Source of the DNA: Cognatundibacterium crateris
Lineage (GTDB): Bacteria > Pseudomonadota > Gammaproteobacteria > Burkholderiales > Burkholderiaceae_D
Length of the DNA stretch: 64,000 bases
NCBI RefSeq assembly: GCF_010078235.1
Contig: NZ_JAABOS010000004.1
Location: forward strand, 1-64,000
Direction of reading: 5' to 3'
Position numbers and translations under genes: made by a program. Below the pieces are notes generated by a model, which was not told where the DNA came from, did no database searches, and was given only the letters and a program-made list of their open reading frames with translations. This document shows positions 45,386 to 55,704 of the stretch, piece after piece. The number at the start of each line of letters is the position of its first letter. Position 1 is the first letter of the stretch.

Positions 45386-47182
45386 TTGATACCGCAAAGT
45401 TTTATTCAGGATCTGCTTGCCCGCGTTGATATTGTCGACGTGGTGGGTAAGTACGTTCAGTTAAAAAAAGGTGGTGCAAACTACATGGGTTTGTGCCCCT
45501 TCCATAACGAAAAATCTCCCAGCTTTACCGTCAGCCCGACCAAGCAGTTCTACCATTGCTTTGGTTGCGGCGCACATGGCAGTTCCATTGGTTTTTTGAT
45601 GGAATATTCCGGGCTCAGCTATGTCGATGCGATACGCGATCTGGCGCAAAGCCAGGGACTGGTGGTGCCGGAAGAAGATCGTATGCTGCCAGCTCAGCGT
45701 GCAGAAGTGCAGGCTAAAAGTCTGGCTTTATCCGAAGTAATGACTAAAGCGGGGGAGTATTACAAGCAGCAATTACGTCATGCACCGCCAGCGATCGCTT
45801 ACCTCAAGAAGCGTGGTCTGACGGGTGAAATTGCAGCCCGTTTTGCGCTGGGTTTTGCGCCTGATGCCTGGGATAGTCTGCGCAGTGTGTATCCGGATTA
45901 TGCAGCGCCGGAACTGGTTGAGGCAGGGCTGGTCATTGATAAAAGCGATGAGGAGGGTGCCGGGCGCAAGCGCTATGACCGTTTTCGCGATCGCGTGATG
46001 TTCCCGATCCGGAATACCAAAGGCCAGATTATTGGTTTTGGTGGTCGCATCATGGAGCAGGGCGAGCCCAAATATCTGAACTCGCCAGAGACCCCGCTGT
46101 TTCAAAAAGGTTTTGAGTTGTACGGACTGTTTGAAGCCAGACAGGCTATCCGCGATGCCGGCTATGTGCTGGTGACGGAAGGCTATATGGATGTAGTGGC
46201 GCTGGCACAAATGGGTTTTCCGCAAGCGGTTGCCACGCTGGGCACGGCGTGTACGCCTACCCATGTGCAAAAGCTGTTGCGGCAGACTGATCATGTGATC
46301 TTTAGTTTTGATGGCGATGCGGCCGGGCGCCGTGCGGCACGACGTGCGCTGGAAGCCTGTTTGCCACATGCGAATGACGATAAATTTATCAAGTTCCTGT
46401 TTTTGCCACCTGAGCATGACCCTGATAGCTACATCCGCGAATTTGGTGCCGACGCATTTGAGCAGCAGGTGCGTGATGCGATGCCTTTGTCGCAGTTTTT
46501 TATGCGTGAAGTGATTGGTGTTAATGACCTCAATTCGGCAGAGGGTCGCGCTAAGACGCAGTTTGATGCCAAGCCTTTGCTGCAGGCGATGCAGGCTTCG
46601 GGTTTGCGCTTGCAGATAGTTCGCAGCCTGGCGCAGCAGACCATGACGGCTCCGTCAGAAATCGAGGCCTTGTTTGAATTAAGTCAGCCGGTTGCCAGGG
46701 TGAAGTTAGCGCCACCACGCACTAAGCGTAGTGCACCGGTTGGCCTGGAGCGTCAGATTATGCGCATATTAGTCGCGTATCCTGCCTTGGCAGTCTATGT
46801 CGATGAGCATGTGTTGCAAGATGCCGCATTATTGGCGCCGGATGGCGCCGCTATGCTCAAAGAGTTGGTACAGGTTTGTTTGTCGCTGGGTGAAAATGCG
46901 CAATTCGTCGCGCTTGCTGAGCAATTGCGGGGAACAGGATCAGATTTTGATGGTCTGATTGCTGAGGTTGCCGAGCAGACCGATACTGAGCCTGAACTGG
47001 TCAGGCTTGAATTATTGGGGGCAGTGCGCCAGATACGTACTCAGGCACTCAAGATAGAGGCTGAGCGACTGGTCGCCGCTGGTTTGCATGGTGAGCAGGA
47101 AAAGAATCGTTGGCGGGATATTATGTTGGCACTAGATCAATTGCGTAAGCAGGCGATTTCTGAGGCGGCGAACCGTCAATAA
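45386..47182 (+). CDS. dnaG: DNA primase DnaG
   Basis: 598 residues. The N-terminal CHC2 zinc finger (CPFHNEKSPSFTVSP...HCFGCGAHG), the Toprim catalytic core (VTEGYMDVVAL, FSFDGDAAGRRAARRALE) and a C-terminal DnaB-interaction domain are present. The canonical N-terminus IPQSFIQDLLARVDIVDVV begins with a TTG codon at 45386; a nearby ATG (45381) is out of frame and stops at once. There is no Shine-Dalgarno; a 6-bp hairpin (45363-45377) sits in its place. Probably low-level translation. Confidence 0.96.
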   Translation: MIPQSFIQDLLARVDIVDVVGKYVQLKKGGANYMGLCPFHNEKSPSFTVSPTKQFYHCFGCGAHGSSIGFLMEYSGLSYVDAIRDLAQSQGLVVPEEDRMLPAQRAEVQAKSLALSEVMTKAGEYYKQQLRHAPPAIAYLKKRGLTGEIAARFALGFAPDAWDSLRSVYPDYAAPELVEAGLVIDKSDEEGAGRKRYDRFRDRVMFPIRNTKGQIIGFGGRIMEQGEPKYLNSPETPLFQKGFELYGLFEARQAIRDAGYVLVTEGYMDVVALAQMGFPQAVATLGTACTPTHVQKLLRQTDHVIFSFDGDAAGRRAARRALEACLPHANDDKFIKFLFLPPEHDPDSYIREFGADAFEQQVRDAMPLSQFFMREVIGVNDLNSAEGRAKTQFDAKPLLQAMQASGLRLQIVRSLAQQTMTAPSEIEALFELSQPVARVKLAPPRTKRSAPVGLERQIMRILVAYPALAVYVDEHVLQDAALLAPDGAAMLKELVQVCLSLGENAQFVALAEQLRGTGSDFDGLIAEVAEQTDTEPELVRLELLGAVRQIRTQALKIEAERLVAAGLHGEQEKNRWRDIMLALDQLRKQAISEAANRQ

Positions 47183-47586
47183 GATTTTTTTTTAGCTTCA
47201 TTTGTTTTTTGCGGGTCTTTTTTGTATAAATGCTTATCGCCTTAGAAATGGGTTAAATGAAAGCTTTGCCTATTTTTTTATCAGTTCTGGGCTGTCGCAG
47301 ACCTGGTCAGGCTAGAGAATGTGATGTCCGCGTGGTATAATTAAAAGCTTTCGATTCAAGGTCTTAGGTTGTTTCATTCTGCAAATTTTGATGTTTTTCT
47401 GTGCAGAATGTGTTGTTTAGGTGAGCAGATGCTCCTCCGAGTAACCCAAAACGCTGGCGCTGAGACTCGGGAAGTCTGAAACAAAATGAGGTGCAGGGCT
47501 TGCAGATGCAGAGTCTGTAAGCTGTTCTTCCTTTTGTATGAGAAGTATAGACAGACGACTTCCTCAGTACCGGATGGTTTGATTCA
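47183..47586. promoter_or_regulatory. rpoD upstream region with -10-like TATAAT
   Basis: A 404-bp gap inside the operon. A TATAAT at 47336-47341 could be an internal rpoD promoter, but the -35 position is weak (TAGAGA). A T-rich run follows dnaG at 47183-47240. No heat-shock-type promoter or known RNA was recognised. Confidence 0.4.
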
Positions 47587-50358
47587 ATGGCTAACGCAAT
47601 GAAGAAACCCGCGAAAACCCTGATGCCGACAACGGTAAAAAAAACAGCGGCTAAGGCGTCTGTGAAAGATGCCAGCGATGTACCCGTAAAAAAAGCAGCA
47701 CGCCCATCAGCTGCAGCTAAAGCAGTCAGTGTCAGTGCAAAAGCGCAGACGAAAACGGCAGCCAGTGCGGCTGCACGAGTTGCCTTAAAAAATGATGCCC
47801 CTCAACATGATCCTAAGCTCAAAGCTGCAGAGAAAAAAGGGGTTGCGAAAGACGTGAAAGCGCCTAAAGTGAAATCTGCCGTAGCAGTTACTGCGGAAGC
47901 TAAAGTCACTGAAAAAGCCAGTCCGAAAAAGTCTATGACCGAATCAGCAAAATCGACTTCAGCAAAGAAAGCGCCTGTGAAAGAAGTTAGCACCAAGTCA
48001 TCCTCCAAATCTAAGAAAGCCGATGTGGCTGCAGAGAATCTGGAATCCCTTGCCCCTAAAAAGCGTAAAGCAACTGCCGTAGCCAAGGCTGAAGTTGCTG
48101 CGCCGGAAGCGCCGGCTGTTGTCGAAAAAGCTGAAGCGAAAGCAGCGCCAAAATCTGTGCGCAAGCCGGCAAAAGCTGTGCCTGAGGTTCAGGAAATTAA
48201 AACCGGATCAGCACCCGCTGTCAGCCAGACTACCGATGCTGCTTTGCTCGCGACGATAGACACTTCGGGCTATGTTTTGCCTGGTGTGAAAGTGCCTGGG
48301 CGCCGTGGACGCAAACCTAAAGAATACCAGCCTGAAAACGAAGAAATTGCAGCTCTGAATGCGGTTGAACGCGCAGAGATGAAAGCCATTGATAAGGCGA
48401 AAGCAAAAGACCGTAAGGCGAAAGAAAAAGCATTGTTAAAAGATGCGTTCTCTTCTGATCCGGAAGCGACAGAAGAAGAACTGGAGCGCCGCCGTCAGAA
48501 GTTAAAAACCCTGATCAAACTGGGTAAAGACCGCGGCTATCTGACCTTTGCAGAAATTAACGATCACTTGCCGGAAAACGTGGTTGATCCGGAAGCGATT
48601 GAAGGCATTATTGGCACCTTCAACGACATGGGCGTTGCAGTGTACGAGCAGGCTCCCGACGCGGAAACCCTGTTGTTGTCTGATAATGTAGTAACAGTCA
48701 CCACAGACGATGATGAAGTTGAGGCAGCTGCTGAAGCCGCCTTGTCGACGGTTGATTCCGACTTCGGTCGCACCACCGATCCGGTCCGCATGTATATGCG
48801 TGAAATGGGTTCGGTTGAGTTGCTGACGCGCGAAGGCGAGATCGTCATCGCGAAGAAAATCGAAGAAGGTCTGAAAGACATGATACAGGCGATTTCCGCC
48901 TGTCCGACCACGATCGCCGAGATTCTGGCCGCTGCCGACAGGATTGCGGCAGATGAAATCAAGATAGATGAAATCGTTGACGGTTTAGTTGATCCGAATG
49001 CTGTAGAAGATGCGCCCGCGGTTGCGGTGGCTGCGCCTTCCGATGAAGACTCTGATGAAGAGGAAGAAGAGGAAGAAGAGGAAGAAGAGGAAGAAGAAGA
49101 CGGTGGTGCCGCAGGTGCTGCAGCGATTTCTTCTGAGCAGCTCGAGCAGATGAAGCGCGATGCGCTCGCTAAGTTCGAGATTATTGCGACCAACTTTGAA
49201 AAAATGCGCAAGTCTTATGAAAAAGAGGGTTATAACTCGAAGTCGTATGTAAAAGCGCAGGAAGCAATTTCGAATGAATTGCTGGGTATACGCTTCACTG
49301 CAAAAGTCGTTGAGAAGCTGTGTGACACTTTGCGTGGCCAGGTCGACGAAGTGCGTCACATCGAGAAGCAAATTCTCGAAGTGGCAGTCAATCGTTGCGG
49401 TATGCCACGCTCGCATTTCATCAAAGTTTTCCCGGGTAATGAAACCAATTTATCCTGGGTCGAAGGTGAAGTGAATTCCGGTCATTCTTACAGCGCTATC
49501 CTCGGCCGTAATGTACCCGCTGTGCAGCAGTTGCAGCAAAAGCTGATCGATCTGCAGGCGCGTGTGGTATTGCCTTTGGCTGATCTGCGCAATATCAATA
49601 AGCGCATGTCTGCCGGTGAAATGAAGGCACGTAAAGCGAAGCGTGAAATGACCGAGGCTAACTTGCGTCTGGTGATTTCTATCGCTAAAAAATACACTAA
49701 CCGTGGTTTGCAATTCCTGGATCTGATTCAGGAAGGGAATATCGGTTTGATGAAAGCCGTCGACAAATTTGAATACCGTCGCGGTTATAAGTTCTCGACC
49801 TATGCAACCTGGTGGATACGTCAGGCGATTACCCGCTCTATCGCAGATCAGGCACGTACTATCCGTATTCCGGTACATATGATAGAGACGATCAATAAAA
49901 TGAATCGTATCTCGCGTCAGATTTTGCAGGAAACCGGTGTGGAGCCGGATCCGGCCACGCTGGCGATCAAAATGGAAATGCCGGAAGATAAAATCCGCAA
50001 AATCATGAAGATCGCTAAAGAGCCGATTTCCATGGAAACACCGATCGGTGACGATGATGATTCCCATCTGGGCGACTTCATTGAAGACAATCACACCCTG
50101 GCACCAGCCGACGCAGCTTTGCATGCATCGATGCGGAATGTGGTGAAGGATGTGTTGGATTCATTGACGCCACGTGAAGCTAAAGTGCTGCGTATGCGCT
50201 TTGGTGTTGAAATGTCGACTGACCACACTTTGGAAGAGGTCGGTAAACAATTTGACGTGACACGTGAACGTATTCGTCAGATAGAAGCAAAAGCTTTAAG
50301 AAAATTACGCCATCCATCGCGTTCTGATAAGCTCAAGAGCTTCCTAGAAGGTAATTAA
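47587..50358 (+). CDS. rpoD: RNA polymerase primary sigma factor RpoD with long N-terminal extension
   Basis: 923 residues against about 613 in E. coli. Residues 1-~240 are a Lys/Ala/Pro/Val-rich low-complexity basic extension; region 1.1 begins near [25 protein letters not shown], region 1.2 is [22 protein letters not shown]. The non-conserved region contains a run of 14 Glu residues encoded by a GAAGAGGAA-type repeat (about 49054-49101). Regions 2-4 are canonical: [37 protein letters not shown], and the C-terminal [33 protein letters not shown]. Housekeeping sigma. Confidence 0.97.
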   Translation: MANAMKKPAKTLMPTTVKKTAAKASVKDASDVPVKKAARPSAAAKAVSVSAKAQTKTAASAAARVALKNDAPQHDPKLKAAEKKGVAKDVKAPKVKSAVAVTAEAKVTEKASPKKSMTESAKSTSAKKAPVKEVSTKSSSKSKKADVAAENLESLAPKKRKATAVAKAEVAAPEAPAVVEKAEAKAAPKSVRKPAKAVPEVQEIKTGSAPAVSQTTDAALLATIDTSGYVLPGVKVPGRRGRKPKEYQPENEEIAALNAVERAEMKAIDKAKAKDRKAKEKALLKDAFSSDPEATEEELERRRQKLKTLIKLGKDRGYLTFAEINDHLPENVVDPEAIEGIIGTFNDMGVAVYEQAPDAETLLLSDNVVTVTTDDDEVEAAAEAALSTVDSDFGRTTDPVRMYMREMGSVELLTREGEIVIAKKIEEGLKDMIQAISACPTTIAEILAAADRIAADEIKIDEIVDGLVDPNAVEDAPAVAVAAPSDEDSDEEEEEEEEEEEEEEDGGAAGAAAISSEQLEQMKRDALAKFEIIATNFEKMRKSYEKEGYNSKSYVKAQEAISNELLGIRFTAKVVEKLCDTLRGQVDEVRHIEKQILEVAVNRCGMPRSHFIKVFPGNETNLSWVEGEVNSGHSYSAILGRNVPAVQQLQQKLIDLQARVVLPLADLRNINKRMSAGEMKARKAKREMTEANLRLVISIAKKYTNRGLQFLDLIQEGNIGLMKAVDKFEYRRGYKFSTYATWWIRQAITRSIADQARTIRIPVHMIETINKMNRISRQILQETGVEPDPATLAIKMEMPEDKIRKIMKIAKEPISMETPIGDDDDSHLGDFIEDNHTLAPADAALHASMRNVVKDVLDSLTPREAKVLRMRFGVEMSTDHTLEEVGKQFDVTRERIRQIEAKALRKLRHPSRSDKLKSFLEGN

Positions 50359-50528
50359 TCGTATATAATGGGCGCTGATTTTTTTCGGTGCCCGTTTAAT
50401 ATGTTGTGCTGAGTTTTCAGTACAATATTTGCAGGCGGCAGCATCTGGCTTTACCTGCAAATCCTGAAGTCCTTTTCCAAACCTGGATTAACCTCAGATT
50501 ACAGCAGGCATTGCTTGCAGAAAGAATT

Positions 50529-50606
<78 letters not shown>

Positions 50607-50612
50607 TTTATC

Positions 50613-52076
50613 ATGACCGATACGAAGTCCCACACACCATCCCCCACAGATCAAACAGCGGCACAAGTCCGGTTTGAAGATTTTGGCTTGTCGCCAGATA
50701 TTTTGCGCGCATTGACCGAGCAAGGCTATGTGCATCCTACCCCGATTCAGGCGCAGGCGATTCCTGTAGTGCTGCAAGGTAAGGATGTCATGGGTGCCGC
50801 ACAGACTGGTACCGGTAAAACAGCCGGTTTTTCCTTGCCTATTATCCAGCGTTTGCTGGCGCATGCGAACTCCAGTGCCTCACCTGCGCGCCATCCGGTA
50901 CGTGCATTGATTTTGACACCGACCCGTGAACTGGCGGATCAGGTGGCTGAAAATGTGAAAGCGTATTCCCGCTTCACACCTTTGCGTTCTACTGTGGTGT
51001 TCGGCGGGGTCGACATGAATCCGCAAACGGCTGCATTAAGGGCTGGCGTGGAAATTGTGATTGCAACGCCGGGACGTTTACTCGATCACGTGCAGCAAAA
51101 AACGATCAATCTGTCGCAGACCCAGATACTGGTGATGGATGAGGCTGACCGTATGCTGGATATGGGATTCTTGCCTGACCTGCAGCGCATCATTAATCTG
51201 TTACCAAAACAGCGACAGAATCTGATGTTCTCTGCGACGTTCTCGCCTGAGATTAAAAAACTCGCAGCGAGTTTTCTGAATCAGCCGCAAACTATCGAAG
51301 TCGCACGCAGCAATGCGACCTCCGATAATGTGACGCAGATACTGTATAAAGTCTCAGAGGAAGAAAAGCGTGATGCGGTTTCTTTTATTATTCGTGAGCG
51401 TGGCCTGAAACAGGTTATTGTATTCTCTAACACGAAGATAGGTGCTTCGCGTCTGGCGGTTCATCTGGTGAAGCAGGGCGTCAAAGCAGCCGCAATTCAT
51501 GGCGACAAATCGCAAAATGAGCGCATGGTGGCGCTGGAAGATTTCAAGCGCGGAGAGGTTGAAGTCCTGGTCGCGACTGATGTGGCTGCGCGTGGTCTGG
51601 ATATCTCTGAAATGCCATGCGTAATCAACTTTGATTTGCCTTACAACGCCGAAGATTATGTGCATCGTATTGGCCGTACCGGTCGTGCCGGTGCCAAAGG
51701 GGATGCGATTTCTTTGCATACCGATCAGGACGAACGTTTGCTGGTCGATATAGAAAAGCTCATCAAACAGAAAATCGTACGTTTGCAATTATCCGGATTT
51801 GTTGCGACTTCAGTGCATACTGAGCGTACCAAGCCAGCGCGCGAACGCTTTGATGCGGGTAGCAGACACGAATCTGGCAGCAGACATGATGCGCGTCCAG
51901 CCAGAGGGTATCAGCCACCGCGTGAAAAAGTAGATCCTTGGTTCCTGAAGCCCTACACGCCAAGTACGACAGCAACTTTACCGACGGCAGTAAGCGCGCA
52001 GGCAGAAGAGGCAAGTACAGCCAAACCGCAAAAGCGCGCCGCTTTACTCGGTGGCTTGCTCAAAGCCCGTACCTAA
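50613..52076 (+). CDS. rhlE: DEAD-box RNA helicase (RhlE-like)
   Basis: 487 residues. All motifs are present: Q motif (GYVHPTPIQAQAIP), I (AQTGTGKT), II (DEAD), III (SAT in MFSATFSPE), and VI (HRIGRTGR). The C-terminus is a basic, low-complexity tail. The ATG at 50613 is 6 nt after the CCA of the tRNA; no ribosome site fits between them, but GGGAGG within the tRNA acceptor/T region (50594-50599) is 13 nt upstream. Translation may use a leaderless-like or tRNA-embedded site. Confidence 0.93.
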   Translation: MTDTKSHTPSPTDQTAAQVRFEDFGLSPDILRALTEQGYVHPTPIQAQAIPVVLQGKDVMGAAQTGTGKTAGFSLPIIQRLLAHANSSASPARHPVRALILTPTRELADQVAENVKAYSRFTPLRSTVVFGGVDMNPQTAALRAGVEIVIATPGRLLDHVQQKTINLSQTQILVMDEADRMLDMGFLPDLQRIINLLPKQRQNLMFSATFSPEIKKLAASFLNQPQTIEVARSNATSDNVTQILYKVSEEEKRDAVSFIIRERGLKQVIVFSNTKIGASRLAVHLVKQGVKAAAIHGDKSQNERMVALEDFKRGEVEVLVATDVAARGLDISEMPCVINFDLPYNAEDYVHRIGRTGRAGAKGDAISLHTDQDERLLVDIEKLIKQKIVRLQLSGFVATSVHTERTKPARERFDAGSRHESGSRHDARPARGYQPPREKVDPWFLKPYTPSTTATLPTAVSAQAEEASTAKPQKRAALLGGLLKART

Positions 52077-52115
52077 TTTTCATAGGTCGTGCGAGCTTAT
52101 CGCCCGACTGCCAAT

Positions 52116-52154
52116 AAAAAAGGAGCTGCATGAATATGCCCAGCTCCTTTTTTT
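52116..52154. terminator. Bidirectional terminator between rhlE-like gene and ohr
   Basis: An A-run and GGAGCTG pair with CAGCTCC and a T-run, with a 13-nt loop, serving the converging transcripts. Confidence 0.88.
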
Positions 52155-52200
52155 ATTTTAGGCGCAGCATGTAGCCGGTCAGCGGTGGCCGGCTTCGGGC

Positions 52201-52620
52201 TTACACCAGATTCAGGCTCACTTCCACATTACCGCGTGTCGCGTTGGAGTATGGGCAGACTTCGTGTGCCTGGTGTATCAATGCTTCTGCCGCTTCCTTC
52301 TCCATCCCAGGTAAAGAGATATTCAGTGTGACAGCGATACCAAAACCACCTTTCCCATTTGGACCTATGCCGACCAGGCCATTAACGGATACATCTGCCG
52401 GCAATGCTTTTTTCTGGCTGGCTGCAACAAATTTCATTGCGCCGATAAAGCAGGCAGAGTAACCAGCTGCGAATAATTGTTCAGGGTTAGTACCTGCGCC
52501 ACCAGCGCCACCCAATTCTTTTGGTGTCGTCAGTTTCACATCCAGTTGCTGGTCGTCAGAAGTAGCGCGGCCATCACGACCACCGGTTGCAGTTGCATTT
52601 GCTGTGTAAAGAATTTGCAT
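52201..52620 (-). CDS. ohr: Organic hydroperoxide resistance protein Ohr
   Basis: 139 residues. Both redox cysteines of the thiol peroxidase family are present in [12 protein letters not shown] and [13 protein letters not shown], plus the conserved [15 protein letters not shown] loop. It reduces organic peroxides in the cytoplasm. The gene lies downstream of ohrR on the same strand, behind its own operator. Confidence 0.96.
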   Translation of the reverse strand: MQILYTANATATGGRDGRATSDDQQLDVKLTTPKELGGAGGAGTNPEQLFAAGYSACFIGAMKFVAASQKKALPADVSVNGLVGIGPNGKGGFGIAVTLNISLPGMEKEAAEALIHQAHEVCPYSNATRGNVEVSLNLV

Positions 52621-52715
52621 GATCAGTTTCCTTTATAGAGTTGGGGGCAGAACTGGAGTGCCGATCTGCTCTTGTTTGTTGCGCCGTCGATCGCTCCAAT
52701 GAATAAATTATAGTT

Positions 52716-52730
52716 CGCAATTAAATTGCG
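52716..52730. promoter_or_regulatory. OhrR operator
   Basis: Perfect 15-bp palindrome CGCAATT-A-AATTGCG, about 96 bp upstream of the ohr start and close to the known OhrR site pattern ACAATT-x-AATTGT. Probably keeps ohr off until OhrR is oxidised. Confidence 0.8.
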
Positions 52731-52792
52731 TGCAATCTAAATGCCTATTGTATATTCCTATGATTGCGATAGATTCTTACTAAATGTGCTGC

Positions 52793-52826
52793 TTTTTGCC
52801 AGCAGCACCGACTGCTGGCAAAAAAA
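52793..52826 (-). terminator. Rho-independent terminator after ohrR
   Basis: TTTTTGCCAGCAG pairs with CTGCTGGCAAAAA over 13 bp. On the minus strand it is 20 nt past the ohrR stop and separates ohrR from the ohr promoter. Confidence 0.88.
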
Positions 52827-52845
52827 TGCGCTGACTTGCCGCTGG

Positions 52846-53307
52846 CTATACGTCCTGTTGCTGATGTAATTCATCGCGCAAGCCGCTTAACTGCTGTCTG
52901 AGCGCCATCAGGCTGGCCAGATTTTGACCACTCGCACACATGATTTTTTCCGGTATGCTGCGCGCGAGTTTGCGTAATGCTTTCCCATCCTGCGTCAGCA
53001 GGATTCTGACCTGACGTTCATCTTCTTTGTCGCGCTGACGTAGCAGCAGGCCAGCTGTTTCCAGCCGTTTTAATAAGGGGGTCAGTGTGCCTGAATCCAG
53101 AAACAGCGCATGTCCTATATCTTTGACCAAGATGTGATCCTTTTCCCACAGTACCAGCATCACCAGATACTGCGGATAAGTCAGTCCTATCTCATCAAGC
53201 AAAGGTTTGTAGGTTTTGGTCAGCGCAAGCGAAGCTGAGTAAAGTGCAAAGCAAAATTGCTTGTCGAGTGCCAGTAGGTCCTGGCTGGTATCAATAGTGT
53301 CGTTCAT
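52846..53307 (-). CDS. ohrR: MarR-family peroxide sensor OhrR
   Basis: 153 residues. The N-terminal reactive cysteine Cys19 in DKQFCFALYSASLALTKTYKPLL is the signature of OhrR; the winged helix covers about 60-110 (VKDIGHALFLDSGTLTPLLKRLE). Peroxide oxidises the cysteine and releases the repressor from ohr. The frame is open to 53406, but homologues begin near the M at 53307 (MNDTIDTSQD). Confidence 0.93.
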   Translation of the reverse strand: MNDTIDTSQDLLALDKQFCFALYSASLALTKTYKPLLDEIGLTYPQYLVMLVLWEKDHILVKDIGHALFLDSGTLTPLLKRLETAGLLLRQRDKEDERQVRILLTQDGKALRKLARSIPEKIMCASGQNLASLMALRQQLSGLRDELHQQQDV

Positions 53308-53498
53308 ATCAGTCTGAGCGGTGAGCGCTTTATTAGTAGCAGGTGGCGGTGTTTGCAGTGGCGCTAGCCAGGCTGACGCCGCCTTTACAACAAGGATAAT
53401 AATCAATAATCCTGATAATGTCCTGACTGGCGCGAAATAGAGCCGCTGCCGGGCGCGGTATAATGGCGGTATACAGATTAATTTTACCGGGGCAGACC

Positions 53499-54326
53499 GT
53501 GACTTTTATTGCAAACCTCAACGCCGTATGGCAACAAAATAACTCCTTACTGTGCGTAGGCCTGGACCCGGACATCAGTCGTTTCCCCGCTGAATTTGCC
53601 GGTAAACCGGATGCGATTTTCCAGTTTTCCAAAGCCATCATTGATGCCACCGCAGATCTGGCTTGTTCATTTAAGCCACAGATCGCTTACTTTGCAGCCT
53701 TATCAGCAGAAGATCAGTTATTGGATATCTGCCGTTACATCCGCCAGACTTACCCGCATATTCCAGTGATCCTGGATGCGAAGCGTGGTGATATCGGTGC
53801 GACAGCAGAGCAGTACGCACGTGAAGCGTTTGAACGCTACGGTGCCGACGCAGTTACTGTGAATCCTTACATGGGTTTTGATTCAGTAGCGCCTTACATG
53901 GAATGGAAAGACAAAGGCAGCATCGTTTTGTGCCGCACTTCCAATGCGGGCGGTTCAGATCTGCAATTCCTTGAAGTGAATGGCAGGCCTTTGTATCAGC
54001 ATGTGGCGCAACTGGTGGCAGAACGCTGGAATCTGAACGGGCAGGCGGCGCTGGTGGTTGGCGCGACCTTCCCGAACGAATTGGCGGAAGTCCGTAAAAT
54101 CGTCGGCGATATGCCTTTACTGGTTCCCGGTATCGGTGCGCAGGGTGGCGATATCGCAGCGACTGTGACAGCAGGGCAGACAGCGAATGGCGGCGGCATG
54201 ATGATTAACTCTTCACGTGCAATTCTGTACGCTAAACCTGTAGCGGATGAGGGCTTTGCCGCCGCTGCACGCCGGGTCGCCCTGGAAACCCGCGATGCAA
54301 TTAATCTGCATCGCGTTTCAGCCTGA
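53499..54326 (+). CDS. pyrF: Orotidine 5'-phosphate decarboxylase
   Basis: 275 residues, the longer type common in betaproteobacteria. The catalytic [15 protein letters not shown] motif and the [13 protein letters not shown] and [10 protein letters not shown] loops are present. Last step of UMP synthesis. The start is best placed at GTG 53499 ([12 protein letters not shown]); an in-frame ATG at 53463 gives an atypical extension. Confidence 0.96.
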   Translation: MTFIANLNAVWQQNNSLLCVGLDPDISRFPAEFAGKPDAIFQFSKAIIDATADLACSFKPQIAYFAALSAEDQLLDICRYIRQTYPHIPVILDAKRGDIGATAEQYAREAFERYGADAVTVNPYMGFDSVAPYMEWKDKGSIVLCRTSNAGGSDLQFLEVNGRPLYQHVAQLVAERWNLNGQAALVVGATFPNELAEVRKIVGDMPLLVPGIGAQGGDIAATVTAGQTANGGGMMINSSRAILYAKPVADEGFAAAARRVALETRDAINLHRVSA

Positions 54327-54331
54327 TCTGA

Positions 54332-54607
54332 TTAGTCTGGTTGACTCAGACGCGCAGGTGCCTGACGGTTTTTCCTGACATTGAATACCGTCAGTGCACC
54401 TAATAGCTTGAGCAAAACAAACAGCACAAACAGGCTTAAAGCCAGAGGTAATACGCTGATAAAAATCGCCAGGGCAAGGCAGACGATCAGCAGGCGTGGC
54501 ATTGGAGTGCGCTCCAGAAAACGCAGACCACTGCGTATCAGGTAAGCAAACTCTTCCACGCACAGCTTGAAGAACAGATAGATGTTGTTGCTATTGTTTG
54601 TAGTCAT
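54332..54607 (-). CDS. Small membrane protein, unknown
   Basis: 91 residues. One or two strongly hydrophobic helices (LLIVCLALAIFISVLPLALSLFVLFVLL split between residues 39-66) and a basic C-terminus. A strong ribosome site AGGGAGA precedes the ATG, supporting a real gene. Family not recognised. Convergent with pyrF (5 nt apart). Confidence 0.6.
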   Translation of the reverse strand: MTTNNSNNIYLFFKLCVEEFAYLIRSGLRFLERTPMPRLLIVCLALAIFISVLPLALSLFVLFVLLKLLGALTVFNVRKNRQAPARLSQPD

Positions 54608-54813
54608 GATTTTCTCCCTGGAAAACGTTAAGATACATAGAACTGGCAGAACGCAATGTTGATCAAATCTGGCTTTGCCTCAGTTCTCTAGCTGTCAGAG
54701 TAAGGTCGCGGGGGAGTCGACACCAGCAGTTTGCGATCAATGGTGGAAAATGATAGCCAAAGCGTCTCCTGACGTGATGGAAGCTTCTCTTAGCTGAGTA
54801 AGGAAACTGCATC

Positions 54814-55665
54814 ATGGACAAAAAGACAGAATTCACTTTTCTGGAAGATTTCACAGCGGAGTTATCGGCGAAAAAACTCGTTTTTCCGACTTCGCTCGGT
54901 GCCACCATGAAGATACGCAAGGCGCTCAGCCAGCCGGATATTTCAAATGATCAGGTGGCCAGGATTATCGGTGCTGAACCGGTGTTATCGGCTAAGGTTT
55001 TACATCTGAGTAATACCGCCAGCTTCAATCCATCAGGCCGTCAGGTTACGGACCTGCGTTCTGCCACTTTATTATTGGGCTTTGCGGCAGTCAGAAATAT
55101 CGCGATTTCTGTCGGCATGAAACAGCTTGCAGAGAACAAATACAAAGGCGGCTTTTCGGTGCAAATGGATGGCTTATGGCGGCGCAGCCTGCGGGTGGCT
55201 GCGCTGGCGATGGTGATTGCCAGAAGCAAGACCCGTATGAGCCCGGATAAGGCCATGCTCGCTGGCCTGCTGCATGATATCGGGAAATTCTACATCCTTA
55301 ACCGGGCTCATCAGTATCAGGATGTTTTTACCTCAGAAGCCGTACTATGGAATCTGATTGATGACTGGAATGCCAGCATCGGTGCAGCGATACTCGAAGA
55401 CTGGGAAGTACCCGACGAAATCCGCGATGCGGTCGTGAATTTCAAACATTATCAAGCCGCACCCCAGCATAAAATCAGCCTGACCGATGTACTGACAACA
55501 GCGGATTTTCTGGATGCGGTATTTGTCCATAATCAGCCGGAACAACTGGACTGGAGCCAGGTTCCGGCCAGCCTGCAGCGCTTGCATATTGATGCAGACA
55601 ATCTGCCGGCGCTAATGCTGGAAACGAAAACGGAGCTCAGCATAGTGCTGCATGCAATTCAATAA
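54814..55665 (+). CDS. HDOD-domain signalling protein
   Basis: 283 residues. The N-terminal HDOD motif (FPTSLGATMKIRKALSQPDISNDQVARIIGAEPVLSAKVLHLSNTASF split across residues 28-70) and the later MLAGLLHDIGKFYIL with a retained HD pair are typical. HDOD proteins are c-di-GMP- or stress-linked regulators that usually lack phosphohydrolase activity; here the HD residues of the second motif remain. No linked domain. Preceded by AAGGAAAC-like site. Confidence 0.88.
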   Translation: MDKKTEFTFLEDFTAELSAKKLVFPTSLGATMKIRKALSQPDISNDQVARIIGAEPVLSAKVLHLSNTASFNPSGRQVTDLRSATLLLGFAAVRNIAISVGMKQLAENKYKGGFSVQMDGLWRRSLRVAALAMVIARSKTRMSPDKAMLAGLLHDIGKFYILNRAHQYQDVFTSEAVLWNLIDDWNASIGAAILEDWEVPDEIRDAVVNFKHYQAAPQHKISLTDVLTTADFLDAVFVHNQPEQLDWSQVPASLQRLHIDADNLPALMLETKTELSIVLHAIQ

Positions 55666-55704
55666 AGCGGTTTCACATAAAACTGCCTGCCAGGTCAAGT
55701 TTGC

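Noticed and set aside
48564..49211. Open frame antisense to rpoD, rich in Ser
   Set aside because: The Ser run is the complement of the Glu codon repeat in rpoD; rpoD is certain on the plus strand.
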